The position numbers and the translations under genes were made by a program. Shown here one piece after another: positions 36,367-45,898 of a stretch of 64,000 bases of DNA; position 1 is the first letter of the stretch, and the number at the start of each line of letters is the position of its first letter. Source of the DNA: Rhodocaloribacter litoris (GTDB taxonomy: Bacteria > Bacteroidota > Rhodothermia > Rhodothermales > ISCAR-4553); the NCBI RefSeq assembly GCF_011682235.2, contig NZ_CP076718.1, positions 2,382,545 to 2,446,544 on the forward strand. Direction: 5' to 3'. The notes under the pieces are model-generated. The model searched no databases. It worked only from the letters and a program-made list of their open reading frames with translations, and had not been told where the DNA came from.

Positions 36367-38181
36367 TCACCACCCCCATTCGGCCGCCTTGTCGCGGTAC
36401 CAGGCCTGCATGAGGTAAAAGGCTTTTTTGCGCAGGCCGGCGTCGGACACCAGCCCCTTACGGTTCCAGAAATCCTGAATGCGCGGCAGGGGACGACGCG
36501 GCGAGCGGAAGTCCTTCAGGATCCATGGCGACGTGCCCCGGAGGAAGGGGATCCGGTCGAGCATGGCCAGGTTGTGTTCGTAGACGGAGGCCTGGTACGT
36601 CTCCGTCCAGCGGTCCAGTGCCGTGCCGTGGTAGCCCTGCAGGGCCCCGCCGCCGAACTCGCTCATGATGACGGGCTTGCCGTAATCCGACTGCCAGCGG
36701 AGGCCGGCGCACGCCTCCGGCAGGGCCGGGCCGTACCAGCCACAGTAGCTGTTGATGCCGATGACGTCCACCACGCCGGCCAGCGGGTCGTCGATGTAGA
36801 GGATGCCCTCCTCATGCCGCTGGGTGTCGAGGGCCGCCGTGACCAGCCGCGTCGGGTCGAGGCGGCGGATGGTGGCGGCAAGCCGGGAGAGGAAGGCGAG
36901 GCGGGCCTCGCTGAGGGGCGTCTCGTTGGCCACCGACCACAGGATGACCGCCGCCCGGTTGCGGTCCCGCATCACCATCTCCGTCACCTGTTGCTCGGCG
37001 AGGGCGTAGACGGCCGGGTTCTCGAACTGCACCGTCCAGTAGACGGGGACCTCGGCCCACACGAGCAGGCCCAGGCGCTCGGCGGTGCGCACCATGTGCT
37101 CGTTGTGCGGGTAGTGCGCCAGGCGGACGAAGTTGCAGTTCATCTCCCGGGCCCAGCCGAGCAGGACGGCGGCCGCTTCCGGCGTGGCGGCCCGCCCCCC
37201 GCCGAAGGGACGTTCCTCATGGAGGCTGACGCCCCGCAGGAAGATCGGCTTGCCGTTGAGCAGGATGTCCTCCCCCCGCCGCTCGATCGTCCGAAACCCG
37301 ATCTCGTCGGTGAGGGTGTCTTCGCCGGCCTGGAGGATCACCTCGTAGCGTTTCGGGTCGGCGGGCGACCAGCGTGCCAGCCCCGTGGCCGGCAGTTCGA
37401 CGGCAGCGTAGCCCTGCGCGTCGGTCGTGAAGCGCCGGTGCAGGTTTGCTTCGGGGATCGCGACGGTCACGGGGCGGCCGGCGGCCTCCGGCCCGTCCAG
37501 CTGGACCCCCCCGCGGATCACCTCGGGGGTGTCCGGGTCCAGCTGGAGAACGTAGTCCCGGATGAACGTGGCGGGTGTCGTGACGAGTAGCACCGAGCGG
37601 GTCAGCCCACCGTAGTTCCACCAGTCGAAGTTGACTGTCGGCACGCCGTCGTGTCGGCGCCGGTTGTCCACCTTCACGATGAGCACGTTCTCGCCGTCGC
37701 GCAGGTGTTCCGTGACCTCAATGTTGAACGGCGTGAAGCCGCCCACGTGATGGCCGATCCGTTCCCCGTTGAGGTAGACGTGCGCCTCGTAGTTGGCCGC
37801 GCCGAAGTAGAGGAAGGCGCGCCGGTCGGAGGCCGGGGTGTAGGGGAAGGCCCGTTTGTACCAGACGGTGCCTTCGTAGAAGAAGAGGCGGTCGTCCTGG
37901 GTGTTCCAGTCGCCGGGGACGTGCAGCGCCGGTCCCGCGTCGAAGTCGTACTCGATCAGCTCCCAGGGCCGGGTCATCTTCCGGTCACGGAAGAAGCCGT
38001 CGGAGGCGATCTCGTAGCGGTGGTTGTAATAGCCGGTCTCGAAGGGATCGATGACGACGCCCCAGCGCCCGTCGAGCACCAGGGGGTCGCGCGCGTAGAC
38101 GTTCTGGAGCAGCCTGTCGGGAACCTGTGCGAAGGCCGGGGAGGCCACGACGAGCAGCAGCGGAGCGAGGCGAAGCAACAT
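36367..38181 (-). CDS. Glycoside hydrolase family 2 (beta-glucuronidase/beta-galactosidase-like), exported
   Basis: 604 residues with a signal peptide (LLRLAPLLLVVASPAFAQ). Domain order: N-terminal sugar-binding jelly roll (about 20-190, with WYKRAFPY and AHVYLNGERIGHHVGGFTPF), immunoglobulin-like domain (about 190-290) and TIM barrel (about 295-604). Catalytic acid/base in WSVANETP and nucleophile in MSEFGGGALQGYHG are both present. GH2 enzymes of this length usually act on beta-glucuronides or beta-galactosides; the exact substrate cannot be read from the sequence. Likely periplasmic or secreted. Confidence 0.9.
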   Translation of the reverse strand: MLLRLAPLLLVVASPAFAQVPDRLLQNVYARDPLVLDGRWGVVIDPFETGYYNHRYEIASDGFFRDRKMTRPWELIEYDFDAGPALHVPGDWNTQDDRLFFYEGTVWYKRAFPYTPASDRRAFLYFGAANYEAHVYLNGERIGHHVGGFTPFNIEVTEHLRDGENVLIVKVDNRRRHDGVPTVNFDWWNYGGLTRSVLLVTTPATFIRDYVLQLDPDTPEVIRGGVQLDGPEAAGRPVTVAIPEANLHRRFTTDAQGYAAVELPATGLARWSPADPKRYEVILQAGEDTLTDEIGFRTIERRGEDILLNGKPIFLRGVSLHEERPFGGGRAATPEAAAVLLGWAREMNCNFVRLAHYPHNEHMVRTAERLGLLVWAEVPVYWTVQFENPAVYALAEQQVTEMVMRDRNRAAVILWSVANETPLSEARLAFLSRLAATIRRLDPTRLVTAALDTQRHEEGILYIDDPLAGVVDVIGINSYCGWYGPALPEACAGLRWQSDYGKPVIMSEFGGGALQGYHGTALDRWTETYQASVYEHNLAMLDRIPFLRGTSPWILKDFRSPRRPLPRIQDFWNRKGLVSDAGLRKKAFYLMQAWYRDKAAEWGW

Positions 38182-38267
38182 GATCGATGCAGGTCATGGT
38201 GGGCCGGGACGTCCCAGTTTAAGCAACGAAACGCCGCGTGTCCACCCGCTCCCTCATCCGGAACGGT

Positions 38268-39977
38268 TCACGGTCCGTTGCCAAAGAGCGCTTCGAACTC
38301 CTGGCGCTGCTGCAGGTCGCCCAGCATCAGGAGTTCCGTGTCCGGGGTGAGCACGGTCGAGGCCGAAAGGCGGGTGTTCAGTTCCCCGTTGCGCCGCAGG
38401 GCGATCACGGTGAGCCCGGTACGCGCGCCGATCCCGGTCTCGGCCAGGGTCTTGCCGGCAAGTGACCGGGGCAGCGGCAACGCGAACAGGTCGATCCCCT
38501 CCCCCAGCACGAGCAACTCTTTCCCCTTGAGGATCGAATAGACGGCCTCGACGCCCAGCGAGGCATAGCTGAGGACGAAATCGGCACCGGCCCGGTGGAT
38601 GGCCTCGAGGTTGCGCTCGTGCGTGATGCGGCTGACGATGCGCAGCTCCGGGTTCAGCTTACGGCAGTAGGCGGCCAGGTAGATGTTCATTGCATCGTCG
38701 TTCGTGGTCAGCACCACGGACGGGGCCTCCAGAATCCCGGCGCGCCGGAGCAGGTCGTAGTCCGAGGCATCGCCGGTGAAGACCCGGTCACACACGGCCC
38801 GGACGCGCTTGCTCACGGCGGCATCCCGCTCGACCAGGTGGACGGGAACCTCCCGTTCGCGCAGGGCCCGGGCGGCGGCCGCCCCGACCCGCCCGCCGCC
38901 GATGACCAGCACGGGGTTCGGGTTGACGTCGTAGATGAAGAACAGGTCGTCCAGGGTGCTCAACTGCTCCTCGGTGCCGATGACGACGAGCACGCTGGCA
39001 GAACCCAGCCGCAGCTCCGGCCGGGCCGCCAGCAGCCGCCCACGCTCCCACACGCCGATGATGCTCACCCCCGAGATCTGGCGCAGGCGCGTCTCCCGCA
39101 CCGTCTTCCCGGCCAGCGGGGTCCGGTGCACGGGCAACTCCGCAATGAGCAGGTCCCCGTACCGGCCGACGGGGTGCGCGTGCGCGTGCAGGGCATTGAC
39201 CCGGCTGGCAAGCTGCTCGCCCAGCCACTTCTTCAGCGGCAGCACGTGCGTGGCCCCGCTGAGCTGTAGCACGTCCACGGCGTCTTCCTCGCTGGCCACG
39301 GCGACCACCGGAACCGACGGCTCCAGCTCCCGCACCGTAAGGATCAGGTTGGTGTTCGTCGTATCCTCCCGGTTGGCGAAGACCAGGCGGGCGCGGTTCA
39401 GGTGGAGCGCCTCGTAGGTCGTCCGGCTGTCAAGCTCGCCCGTGACCACCGACACCCCGTCGAAATGCCGGGACGCCGCGACCGCCGGGTCCGGCTCCAG
39501 AACGAAATAGGGAACGCCCTCCTGCTCCAGCCGCCGGATGAGGCCCGGCGCAATGCTGTCGTAGGCGCAAAGGACGACGTGCCCCTCCGTGCCGGGCGGA
39601 ACGCGGCGCGGCGCGCGCATCCGCAACTGTGACTCCAGCCAGGGCGCGTAGAAGAAACGGATAAAGGCAAAGGGCAACACGATCAGAAGCAGCACAATGC
39701 CCGAGAGCAGCACGACGATGCTGAAGACGCGCCCGAGGTCGCTGTGAAACGTGATGTCCCCGAAGCCGAGCGTGCTCATCACCGTCAGCGTCCAGTACAG
39801 CCCGGTGATCCAGGAGTGCTGCTGCCCCTCCACCTCCAGCATGATGACGTGGAAGAGCACGGCATAGACCGCAATCACCACCCCCAGAAACGCCAGGTAC
39901 TTCAGCAGCGACCGCACGTTGCGCCGGACCTGGGGGTCGCTGAAAAAGTAGGAAAGCTGTGTGCTGACGAATTTCAT
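38268..39977 (-). CDS. Potassium channel with two cytoplasmic RCK (TrkA-N/C) modules
   Basis: 569 residues. Two membrane helices (about 25-50 and 85-115) flank the pore loop with selectivity filter TLGFGD (about residue 73). Then come two RCK units: the first has VVLCAYDSIAPGLIRRLEQE and the C-terminal TrkA-C part near KTVRETRLRQI; the second has a clear NAD-type Rossmann motif (VLVIGGGRVGAAAARALRER) and a final TrkA-C domain (KTLAETGIGARTGLTVIALR). Resembles MthK/Kch-type ligand-gated channels. Regulation by nucleotide or ion binding is family knowledge. Confidence 0.9.
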   Translation of the reverse strand: MKFVSTQLSYFFSDPQVRRNVRSLLKYLAFLGVVIAVYAVLFHVIMLEVEGQQHSWITGLYWTLTVMSTLGFGDITFHSDLGRVFSIVVLLSGIVLLLIVLPFAFIRFFYAPWLESQLRMRAPRRVPPGTEGHVVLCAYDSIAPGLIRRLEQEGVPYFVLEPDPAVAASRHFDGVSVVTGELDSRTTYEALHLNRARLVFANREDTTNTNLILTVRELEPSVPVVAVASEEDAVDVLQLSGATHVLPLKKWLGEQLASRVNALHAHAHPVGRYGDLLIAELPVHRTPLAGKTVRETRLRQISGVSIIGVWERGRLLAARPELRLGSASVLVVIGTEEQLSTLDDLFFIYDVNPNPVLVIGGGRVGAAAARALREREVPVHLVERDAAVSKRVRAVCDRVFTGDASDYDLLRRAGILEAPSVVLTTNDDAMNIYLAAYCRKLNPELRIVSRITHERNLEAIHRAGADFVLSYASLGVEAVYSILKGKELLVLGEGIDLFALPLPRSLAGKTLAETGIGARTGLTVIALRRNGELNTRLSASTVLTPDTELLMLGDLQQRQEFEALFGNGP

Positions 39978-40360
39978 CTACGTCGATGGTTGAACCCGCT
40001 GTCCCGTCCACCGGGTTAACGCCGGTACCCGATGCGGCGTTCGGCCCCCGACGCCGGATTCGGCCGGCGCGGGATGACGGCCACCGGACCGCCCTTCCCG
40101 CAACGCCTGCCACCTCCTCGCCGGTTGTGGCGAACCGGAGACCGGCCAGAGAGGAACCGGCGAAGATCTTTGCCACGAAGGGGATTCGAAGCGCAAACAG
40201 CATTGAGCCTGCCGCGGATTCGCAACAATACGTCCACGGGCGCCCCAACCGCAAAGGGGAGGGCGTCAGGGCAGAACGGCGTGGGCCGGAAACCCCGGCG
40301 GCCTGGTTCGTATCATAGTCCGGATCGAAAAATCGCCCTTCCCATTTTCTCCCTGTCGTG
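39978..40360. other. Intergenic region between divergent K+ channel and serine-hydrolase genes
   Basis: About 380 bases. No gene, tRNA or strong hairpin recognised. A GGATTCGAA string near 40178 superficially resembles a tRNA T-loop but lacks the rest of the cloverleaf. Should contain promoters for both genes. Confidence 0.3.
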
Positions 40361-41812
40361 ATGAATGTTGCCGTGTGGAGTCGCCGGCTGATCGTTCCGG
40401 TGCTGTGGGGTCTGTTGATCTTGCCCGTCGCCCGTGCGTGGGCGCAGGAAGCCCGCTTCGAGGCGCTGGCGGACACCGTGCCCGGGATGATGGCGGCCGC
40501 CGGCGTCCCCGGCCTGGCGCTGGCCGTGATCGAAGACGGCACCGTCGCCTGGGCCCGGGGCTTCGGGGTGCGCAGCACCGTGACGAACCCGCCCGTCGAA
40601 GCCGGCACCGTCTTCGAAGCCGCCTCGCTGAGCAAACCCGTCTTCGCCTACCTCACCCTCCAGCTCGTCGACGAAGGCGCGCTCGACCTCGATCGCCCGC
40701 TGGCCGAATACCTGCCCTACGCGGACATCGCGCACGACCCGCGCTACCGCAAGATCACGGCCCGTATGGTGCTCAACCACACGACGGGCTTTCCGAACTG
40801 GCGCCCCCCCGGCGACTCCCTGCGCCTCGACTTCGACCCCGGTACCCGCTTCCAGTACTCCGGAGAAGGGTTCGTCTACCTGCAAAAGGTCGTCGAACAC
40901 CTGACGGGCATGCCGCTCCGGGTGCTCGCCGTCCGGCGCGTCTTCGAGCCGCTGGGCATGACGCAGAGCAGCTTCGTGTGGGAGGACCGGTTCGGGCCGG
41001 CCGTCGCCGCCGGGCACCGGGAGGACGGCGTCGCCTTCGACAAGTTCGTCCCGCAGGTGGGCAATGCGGCCTGGAGCCTGCACACCACCGTGCAGGACTA
41101 TGCCCGTTTCATGATCGCCGTGATGAACGGGGAAGGGCTCAGCACCACCCTGCACCGGGCCATGCTCAGCCCGCAGGCCGACGCCGAGGCGGGCATGAGG
41201 TGGGGGCTCGGATGGGGGCTCCAGCCCGCCGGGGACGACCTTGCCTTCTGGCACTGGGGCGACAACGTGGGCTACAAATCCTTCGCCATCGCCTTCCCCC
41301 GGAGCCGGCGCGGCCTCGTCTTCCTCTCCAACAGCAACAACGGCATGCTCCTGCTCCACGCCCTCCTGAAGGAGACCTTCGGCCAGGACCAGCCCGCCGC
41401 CGACTGGCTCGGCTACGACCGCTACGACGACCCGCAGTACCAGATCCGGGCCGAACTCTACGACGTCCTCCTGAAACAGGATGTGGCCGCCGCCATCGCC
41501 CGTTACCATGAGCTGAAGGCCGAAGCCGCCTATCCGCCCGTCGCCTTCGAAGAGGATATGCTCAACACCCTGGGCTACCGCCTGCTGCGCACCGGCCGCG
41601 TCGAAGACGCCATCGAAATCTTCAAGCTCAACGTCGAGATGTTTCCGAACGCCTACAATCCGTACGACAGCCTCGGCGAGGCCTACATGGTCCAGGGCGA
41701 TCTCCGGCGTGCCCTCGAAAACTACCAGAAGTCCGTCGAGCTCAACCCGGAGAACGAGCACGGGGCCCGGATGATCAAACGGCTGCGGGCGGCACTCTTC
41801 AGGCAGCCGTGA
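40361..41812 (+). CDS. Serine hydrolase (beta-lactamase family) with C-terminal TPR
   Basis: 483 residues, exported (LWGLLILPVARAWA signal). The hydrolase domain (about 25-340) has SxxK as ASLSKPVF near residue 88, a Tyr motif in FQYSGEGFVY near 166, and HWGDNVGY near 302 as the third motif. After about residue 360 the chain becomes helical with tetratricopeptide-like repeats (EDAIEIFKLNVEMFPNAYNP and RRALENYQKSVELNPENEHG). Such class C/esterase VIII proteins with TPR tails are common in Bacteroidota-type genomes. A GTG codon directly precedes the ATG used. Substrate unknown. Confidence 0.87.
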   Translation: MNVAVWSRRLIVPVLWGLLILPVARAWAQEARFEALADTVPGMMAAAGVPGLALAVIEDGTVAWARGFGVRSTVTNPPVEAGTVFEAASLSKPVFAYLTLQLVDEGALDLDRPLAEYLPYADIAHDPRYRKITARMVLNHTTGFPNWRPPGDSLRLDFDPGTRFQYSGEGFVYLQKVVEHLTGMPLRVLAVRRVFEPLGMTQSSFVWEDRFGPAVAAGHREDGVAFDKFVPQVGNAAWSLHTTVQDYARFMIAVMNGEGLSTTLHRAMLSPQADAEAGMRWGLGWGLQPAGDDLAFWHWGDNVGYKSFAIAFPRSRRGLVFLSNSNNGMLLLHALLKETFGQDQPAADWLGYDRYDDPQYQIRAELYDVLLKQDVAAAIARYHELKAEAAYPPVAFEEDMLNTLGYRLLRTGRVEDAIEIFKLNVEMFPNAYNPYDSLGEAYMVQGDLRRALENYQKSVELNPENEHGARMIKRLRAALFRQP

Positions 41813-41818
41813 GCCGGC

Positions 41819-42358
41819 TCAGTAGATCAGCACCTCGGTACCCGGCAGATGGACGAAGACGGCCGCCGTCGTGCCGAGGAGCTTCCCCGTCGCGACGTCC
41901 TCGGCGTACGTCACCACGAAGGCAATGCCCTGGCCGGTGGCGTCATAGTAGGCGGTGTTCTCCTCGTACGGGTTGACGAAGACCTGCAGGGGGGCAAACC
42001 GGGCCCGGATGGCGTCGATGGTGCTGCGGGTGGAGAAGCCGTCGGCGGTCTCATAGGCGGGATCGGTGGCATGGATCTGCACCGCCCGGTCGTCCCGGTA
42101 GTAGACCACCAGGTGCGGCGAGCCCGGAGGCCCCCAGAGGTCCAGCTCCACGCCGCTGTCGTTCGGCACCACCCAGGTGCCGTCGGGCTCGCCCAGCAGG
42201 CGCCGCACCTCGGCCCGCGTAGCCTGGAGCCGAACCGGTCCCAGGCGCTCCCCGGGGACGATGAGACGATCCGCCGCTCCGTCCCCCGCCTCACAGGCGA
42301 CGAACACGCAACCGGCAACCAGCACCGGGACGATCGTTCCGAACGTGCGACGAAGCAT
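41819..42358 (-). CDS. Lipoprotein of unknown function
   Basis: 179 residues. N-terminus MLRRTFGTIVPVLVAGCVFV has a possible lipobox (LVAGC); a second Cys follows (VFVAC). The remainder is a mixed alpha/beta region with VPGERLGPVRLQATRAEVRR then LLGEPDGTW, reminiscent of small lipoproteins that start with a repeated G(x)VRLGxTRAEVxxLLGxPD element, but no function is known. Start at 42358 chosen over an upstream Met for the signal. Converges with the serine hydrolase gene (6-base gap). Confidence 0.65.
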   Translation of the reverse strand: MLRRTFGTIVPVLVAGCVFVACEAGDGAADRLIVPGERLGPVRLQATRAEVRRLLGEPDGTWVVPNDSGVELDLWGPPGSPHLVVYYRDDRAVQIHATDPAYETADGFSTRSTIDAIRARFAPLQVFVNPYEENTAYYDATGQGIAFVVTYAEDVATGKLLGTTAAVFVHLPGTEVLIY

Positions 42359-42460
42359 GTTTTGATCGGGGTGATTGTGCATCAGGCATCCCGCCCCACG
42401 GCGAAAAAGCCAGGACCATTACGCCACAAGGTAATCCGGTAAGCCGCCATCCTCAAGCCG

Positions 42461-43042
42461 ATGCCCGATCTTCTTCCCTCCGAAGCGGCCTGGCGTGACC
42501 TGACCCTGCCGCTCGATGCGCTGCTCCGCCCGGTACTGCGGTGGACGGTCTACCTGGGCGTATTGCTTTTCGTGCCCTACGTGCTGGTCTGGGGCTGGCC
42601 CGCGATCCACCTCGACTGGCCGTCGGCGTTGCTCACGGTGCCGGCCGGCGTGGCGGGGTTCGTTGCGGTCTACGCGGTGAGCGCGGTCCTCCACGAGGGG
42701 CTTCACGCGCTCGTCATGGTGACGGCCGGCGTGCCGTGGCGGTCGATCCGGTTCGGCGTGCGGTGGCGCGACGGCGTGGCGTACGTCCACACCGACCGGC
42801 CGATGACGGCGCGGGCCTACCGCGTCGTGCTGGCTGTGCCCGGCCTTCTCCAGGGCGTGCTCCCCGCGCTGGCCGGCCTTTTCTACGGGAACGGCTGGCT
42901 CCTGCTCTACGGCTACGTCATGCTCGTCTCCTCGCTCGGCGACGCGGTCATGCTCCGGCTGCTCGCCCCGCTCGACGGCGCCACCCTCGTCCGCGACCAC
43001 CCCACCGAACTCGGCTGCCAGGTCGACGGCGTGGCGCGTTGA
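42461..43042 (+). CDS. DUF3267-type integral membrane protein with HExxH motif
   Basis: 193 residues, four predicted membrane helices. The second helix ends in HEGLHALVM (about residue 78), an HExxH zinc-protease signature, followed by TAGVPWRSIRFGVRW as in DUF3267 proteins. Later helices include VVLAVPGLLQGVLPALAGLF. The family is predicted to be membrane metalloproteases, without a known substrate. Starts 102 bases from the divergent lipoprotein gene. Confidence 0.78.
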   Translation: MPDLLPSEAAWRDLTLPLDALLRPVLRWTVYLGVLLFVPYVLVWGWPAIHLDWPSALLTVPAGVAGFVAVYAVSAVLHEGLHALVMVTAGVPWRSIRFGVRWRDGVAYVHTDRPMTARAYRVVLAVPGLLQGVLPALAGLFYGNGWLLLYGYVMLVSSLGDAVMLRLLAPLDGATLVRDHPTELGCQVDGVAR

Positions 43043-43139
43043 GGATGCAGGGCCTTTCGTCCACAACGCGCTCCGGGCCTTCGTGGCAAAGAAGGGCCAA
43101 TGAGCCGGTTGAAGGCGGAGCGGGCTGGCTGCCCGCGTT

Positions 43140-44201
43140 TCAACCGGTGCTCCGGAACCAGGCGCGGAGGACCTGCTCGGCGGGTTTGTCCTGGGGGGTG
43201 AAGTCGAGGTCGCGGGGGCGTCGTCCGGGGTCGGCCTGCCATTTCCAGATAATGACGCCGGCGAGCCAGGGCGCGTCCCAGCACGCATCGAAGAAGGCCT
43301 GAAAGAGCCGGGCCTGCAGGTCGAAGTCGGGGGCGAGGTGGCCGTACTCGTCGCGAGAGGGCCAGCGCCAGGGTTCGGCGGCAGCGTAGGAGACGCTCCG
43401 GTAGCCGAGCTCGGTCAGAAGGACGGGCCTGCCGGTGCGACGGGCGATGCGCTCGAGCGCCGCGCGATGGGGCGCCCAGCCGGCCCGGAGCGTCGCGAGG
43501 GAAGGACTGTCCGTCTCAGCGAGGGGGAAATAGGCCTGGACGCCCACGTAGTCGAGCGCATCCCAGAAGGGCACGTGCTCGAAGTCGTCGTGCCAGTTGG
43601 CGGCATAGGTGAGGGGACCGCCGTAGAGGGTCCGCACGTCGGCGATGAGGCGGCGCCAGAAGGCCTCGCGCGTGCGGACGGCCCGGGCCAGCTCCGTGCC
43701 GACGACGAGCAACGCGGCGTCCGTCCCGGCGGCGAGACGGGCGTAGTGCAGGATGAAGTCGCGGTAGGCGCGCTCCCAGGCCGTCCAGGCGGCTTCGGAG
43801 TCGAAGGTAAGGTCGGCCGTCCACGCGCCGCGCATCCAGAGTTGCGGCTTGAGGATCAGGCCGAGCCCGCGGGCGCGGAGCCGTCCGGCCAGGTCACGGA
43901 TGCCGGCGTCGCTCTCGGCGTACCAGTGGCCGTCCGGGTTGTGGCGCAGCGCGGGCGTCTGAGGGTCCGGCTGGAACGCATAGGGGATGACGGCGACGTG
44001 GGTGACGCCGAGCCCGGCGAGGCGGTCGAGGAGGCTGTCGGCGGGAGGATGGCGGGCGTCGAGCGTGACGGCGCGGATCCGTGCATCCGGCCGGGCGGCC
44101 CCGTCCTCCTGCCGGAAAGGCGCCCATCCGAACGCCGCGACGAGGCCGGCCACGAGCACCCCGCCCAGGCCGGCCGTCAGAAGAAAACGCAGGTTCGTCA
44201 T
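43140..44201 (-). CDS. Glycoside hydrolase family 113-like protein, membrane-anchored or exported
   Basis: 353 residues. N-terminal hydrophobic segment (LLTAGLGGVLVAGLVAAFGW), then a TIM barrel. Landmarks: LILKPQLWMRGAWTADLTFD, FILHYARLAAGTDAALLVVG leading into TEL (acid/base position), LTYAANWHDDFEHVPFWDAL with DYVGVQAYFP, and VLLTELGYRS (nucleophile Glu), then WKW in the last strand. GH113 members are beta-mannanases; the specificity here is inferred from resemblance only. Start MTNLRFLLTAG chosen over an in-frame upstream Met. Confidence 0.8.
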   Translation of the reverse strand: MTNLRFLLTAGLGGVLVAGLVAAFGWAPFRQEDGAARPDARIRAVTLDARHPPADSLLDRLAGLGVTHVAVIPYAFQPDPQTPALRHNPDGHWYAESDAGIRDLAGRLRARGLGLILKPQLWMRGAWTADLTFDSEAAWTAWERAYRDFILHYARLAAGTDAALLVVGTELARAVRTREAFWRRLIADVRTLYGGPLTYAANWHDDFEHVPFWDALDYVGVQAYFPLAETDSPSLATLRAGWAPHRAALERIARRTGRPVLLTELGYRSVSYAAAEPWRWPSRDEYGHLAPDFDLQARLFQAFFDACWDAPWLAGVIIWKWQADPGRRPRDLDFTPQDKPAEQVLRAWFRSTG

Positions 44202-44337
44202 CGCGCACCTCGGCGGCAGGATCCAGCGATACCGGACTCCGTTTTGTCCGGCCCGCAAAATCTGTTAGATTTAGCGAACTTGCAAGATAAAAGCGGAGCC
44301 TTTTGCCGCCGCCCGTCGCATCAGGGAGGTCGCCGCC

Positions 44338-45639
44338 ATGTACACCCGTCGCCAGTTCTTCGGCGCCCTCGGGCGCCCGGCCGCCGCCACGATGGTGGCC
44401 GCCACGTTCCAGCCCGCCGCCCTGCCCCGCCTGCTCGACGTGCTCGCCGGCTATGCGGGTCCCCCCGAGGAGATCGCCCGGGACGAGGACTTCTGGGCCG
44501 AGGTGCAGCAGGCTTTCACGGTGGACCGCAGCCTCATCAACCTGAACAACGGCGGCGTCAGCCCGGCGCCGGCCATCGTGCAGGAGGCCATGAAGCGCCA
44601 CCTCGACTACTCGAACGAGGCACCCGTCTACACGATGTGGCGCATCCTGGAGCCCCAGCGCGAGGGCGTCCGGCAGCGCCTGGCGCGCGCCTTCGGCTGC
44701 GACGCCGAGGAGATCGCCCTCACCCGCAACGCCTCCGAAGGGCTCCAGATCTGCCAGCTCGGCTTCGACCTGAAGCCCGGCGACGAGGTGCTCACCACCA
44801 CGCACGACTACCCGCGCATGATCACCACCTTCCGGCAACGCGCGCGCCGCGAAGGGATCCGGCTGGTCCAGTTCCCCCTGCCCATCCCCGCCGAGGACCC
44901 CGACGAGGTGGTGCGGCTGTTCGAGGAGCACATCACCCCGCGCACCCGGCTCATCCTCATGTGCCACATCGTCAACATCACCGGGCAGATCCTGCCCGTC
45001 AAGCCGGTGGTGCAGATGGCCCGGGCGAAGGGCATCCCCGTCATCGTCGACGGGGCCCACGCGTTCGCCCACTTCGACTTCACGCACGCCGACCTCGACT
45101 GCGACTACTACGCCACGAGCCTGCACAAGTGGCTCTTCGCCCCGCACGGCACCGGCATGCTCTACGTCCGCCGGGACAAGATCCGCGACCTCTGGCCGAT
45201 GACGCCGGCTCCGGATACGCTCGACGACGACATCCGCAAGTTCGAGGAGATCGGCACGCATCCGGCCGCCAACTACCTGGCCGTGGCCGAGGCGCTCACG
45301 TTCCACCAGGGCATCGGCAGCCGGCGCAAGGAGGCCCGCCTGCGGTATCTGACCGACTACTGGGCCGAACGCCTCCTCGCCCACGACCGCGTGCGCCTGC
45401 ACACCAGCCGCAAGCCGGCCTTCTACTGCGGCATCGCCACCGTCCAGATCGAAGGCATCGACCCGGTCCGGCTCGGGGAGTACCTGTGGGAACGACACCG
45501 CATCATCGTCACCCCCATCCAGCATCCCGAGTTCGAGGGGCTGCGCATCACCCCGAGCGTGTATACGACGCTGGAAGAGCTCGACCGCTTCGTCGAGGCG
45601 ATGGAGCACGTCCTCCGCCACGGCTTGCCGGAGGGTTGA
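44338..45639 (+). CDS. Class V aminotransferase (isopenicillin-N-epimerase-like) with Tat-type signal
   Basis: 433 residues. N-terminus MYTRRQFFGALG resembles a twin-arginine signal (RRQFF). PLP-enzyme landmarks: NLNNGGVSPAPAIVQEAM, TRNASEGLQICQLGFDLKPG, PVIVDGAHAFAHFDF with the Asp that contacts PLP, and the Schiff-base Lys in TSLHKWLFAPHG. The subgroup includes isopenicillin N epimerase and cysteine-desulfurase-like enzymes; the reaction is unknown. If the Tat signal is real this is an exported PLP enzyme. Followed by a heptamer repeat. Confidence 0.85.
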   Translation: MYTRRQFFGALGRPAAATMVAATFQPAALPRLLDVLAGYAGPPEEIARDEDFWAEVQQAFTVDRSLINLNNGGVSPAPAIVQEAMKRHLDYSNEAPVYTMWRILEPQREGVRQRLARAFGCDAEEIALTRNASEGLQICQLGFDLKPGDEVLTTTHDYPRMITTFRQRARREGIRLVQFPLPIPAEDPDEVVRLFEEHITPRTRLILMCHIVNITGQILPVKPVVQMARAKGIPVIVDGAHAFAHFDFTHADLDCDYYATSLHKWLFAPHGTGMLYVRRDKIRDLWPMTPAPDTLDDDIRKFEEIGTHPAANYLAVAEALTFHQGIGSRRKEARLRYLTDYWAERLLAHDRVRLHTSRKPAFYCGIATVQIEGIDPVRLGEYLWERHRIIVTPIQHPEFEGLRITPSVYTTLEELDRFVEAMEHVLRHGLPEG

Positions 45640-45702
45640 GCGTTCTGCGTTGCGCGTTGCGCGTTGCGCGTTGCACGTTGCGCGTTGCACGTTGCGCGTT
45701 TT
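45640..45702. repeat. Heptanucleotide tandem repeat
   Basis: Nine 7-base units of the form GCGTTGC (with ACGTTGC variants and imperfect end units) immediately after the aminotransferase stop. The remaining spacer to 45898 contains related AACGTGCAACC-like strings but no gene. Function unknown; a slippage-prone microsatellite. Confidence 0.85.
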
Positions 45703-45898
45703 TCCCGAACGAAAATATGAAGCCATCGTCCCAGAACCCATGGGTCTTTGTGCCCCGACAGTCCGTCATGATCGATCTTCGATCCGTGTCCATCCGTGTG
45801 CCCTGATCGGATCGAGCTCGCTGTGCCTCCGAGGGATAGCGCCGGTTTTTTCACAACGTACCACGTGAAACGTGCAACCTGAAACCTCCAAATGACCT

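Noticed and set aside
40170..40200. tRNA T-loop-like string GGATTCGAA
   Set aside because: No acceptor, D or anticodon arm can be built around it.
45640..45702. Possible CRISPR array
   Set aside because: The units are contiguous heptamers with no spacers; there are no cas genes in the window.
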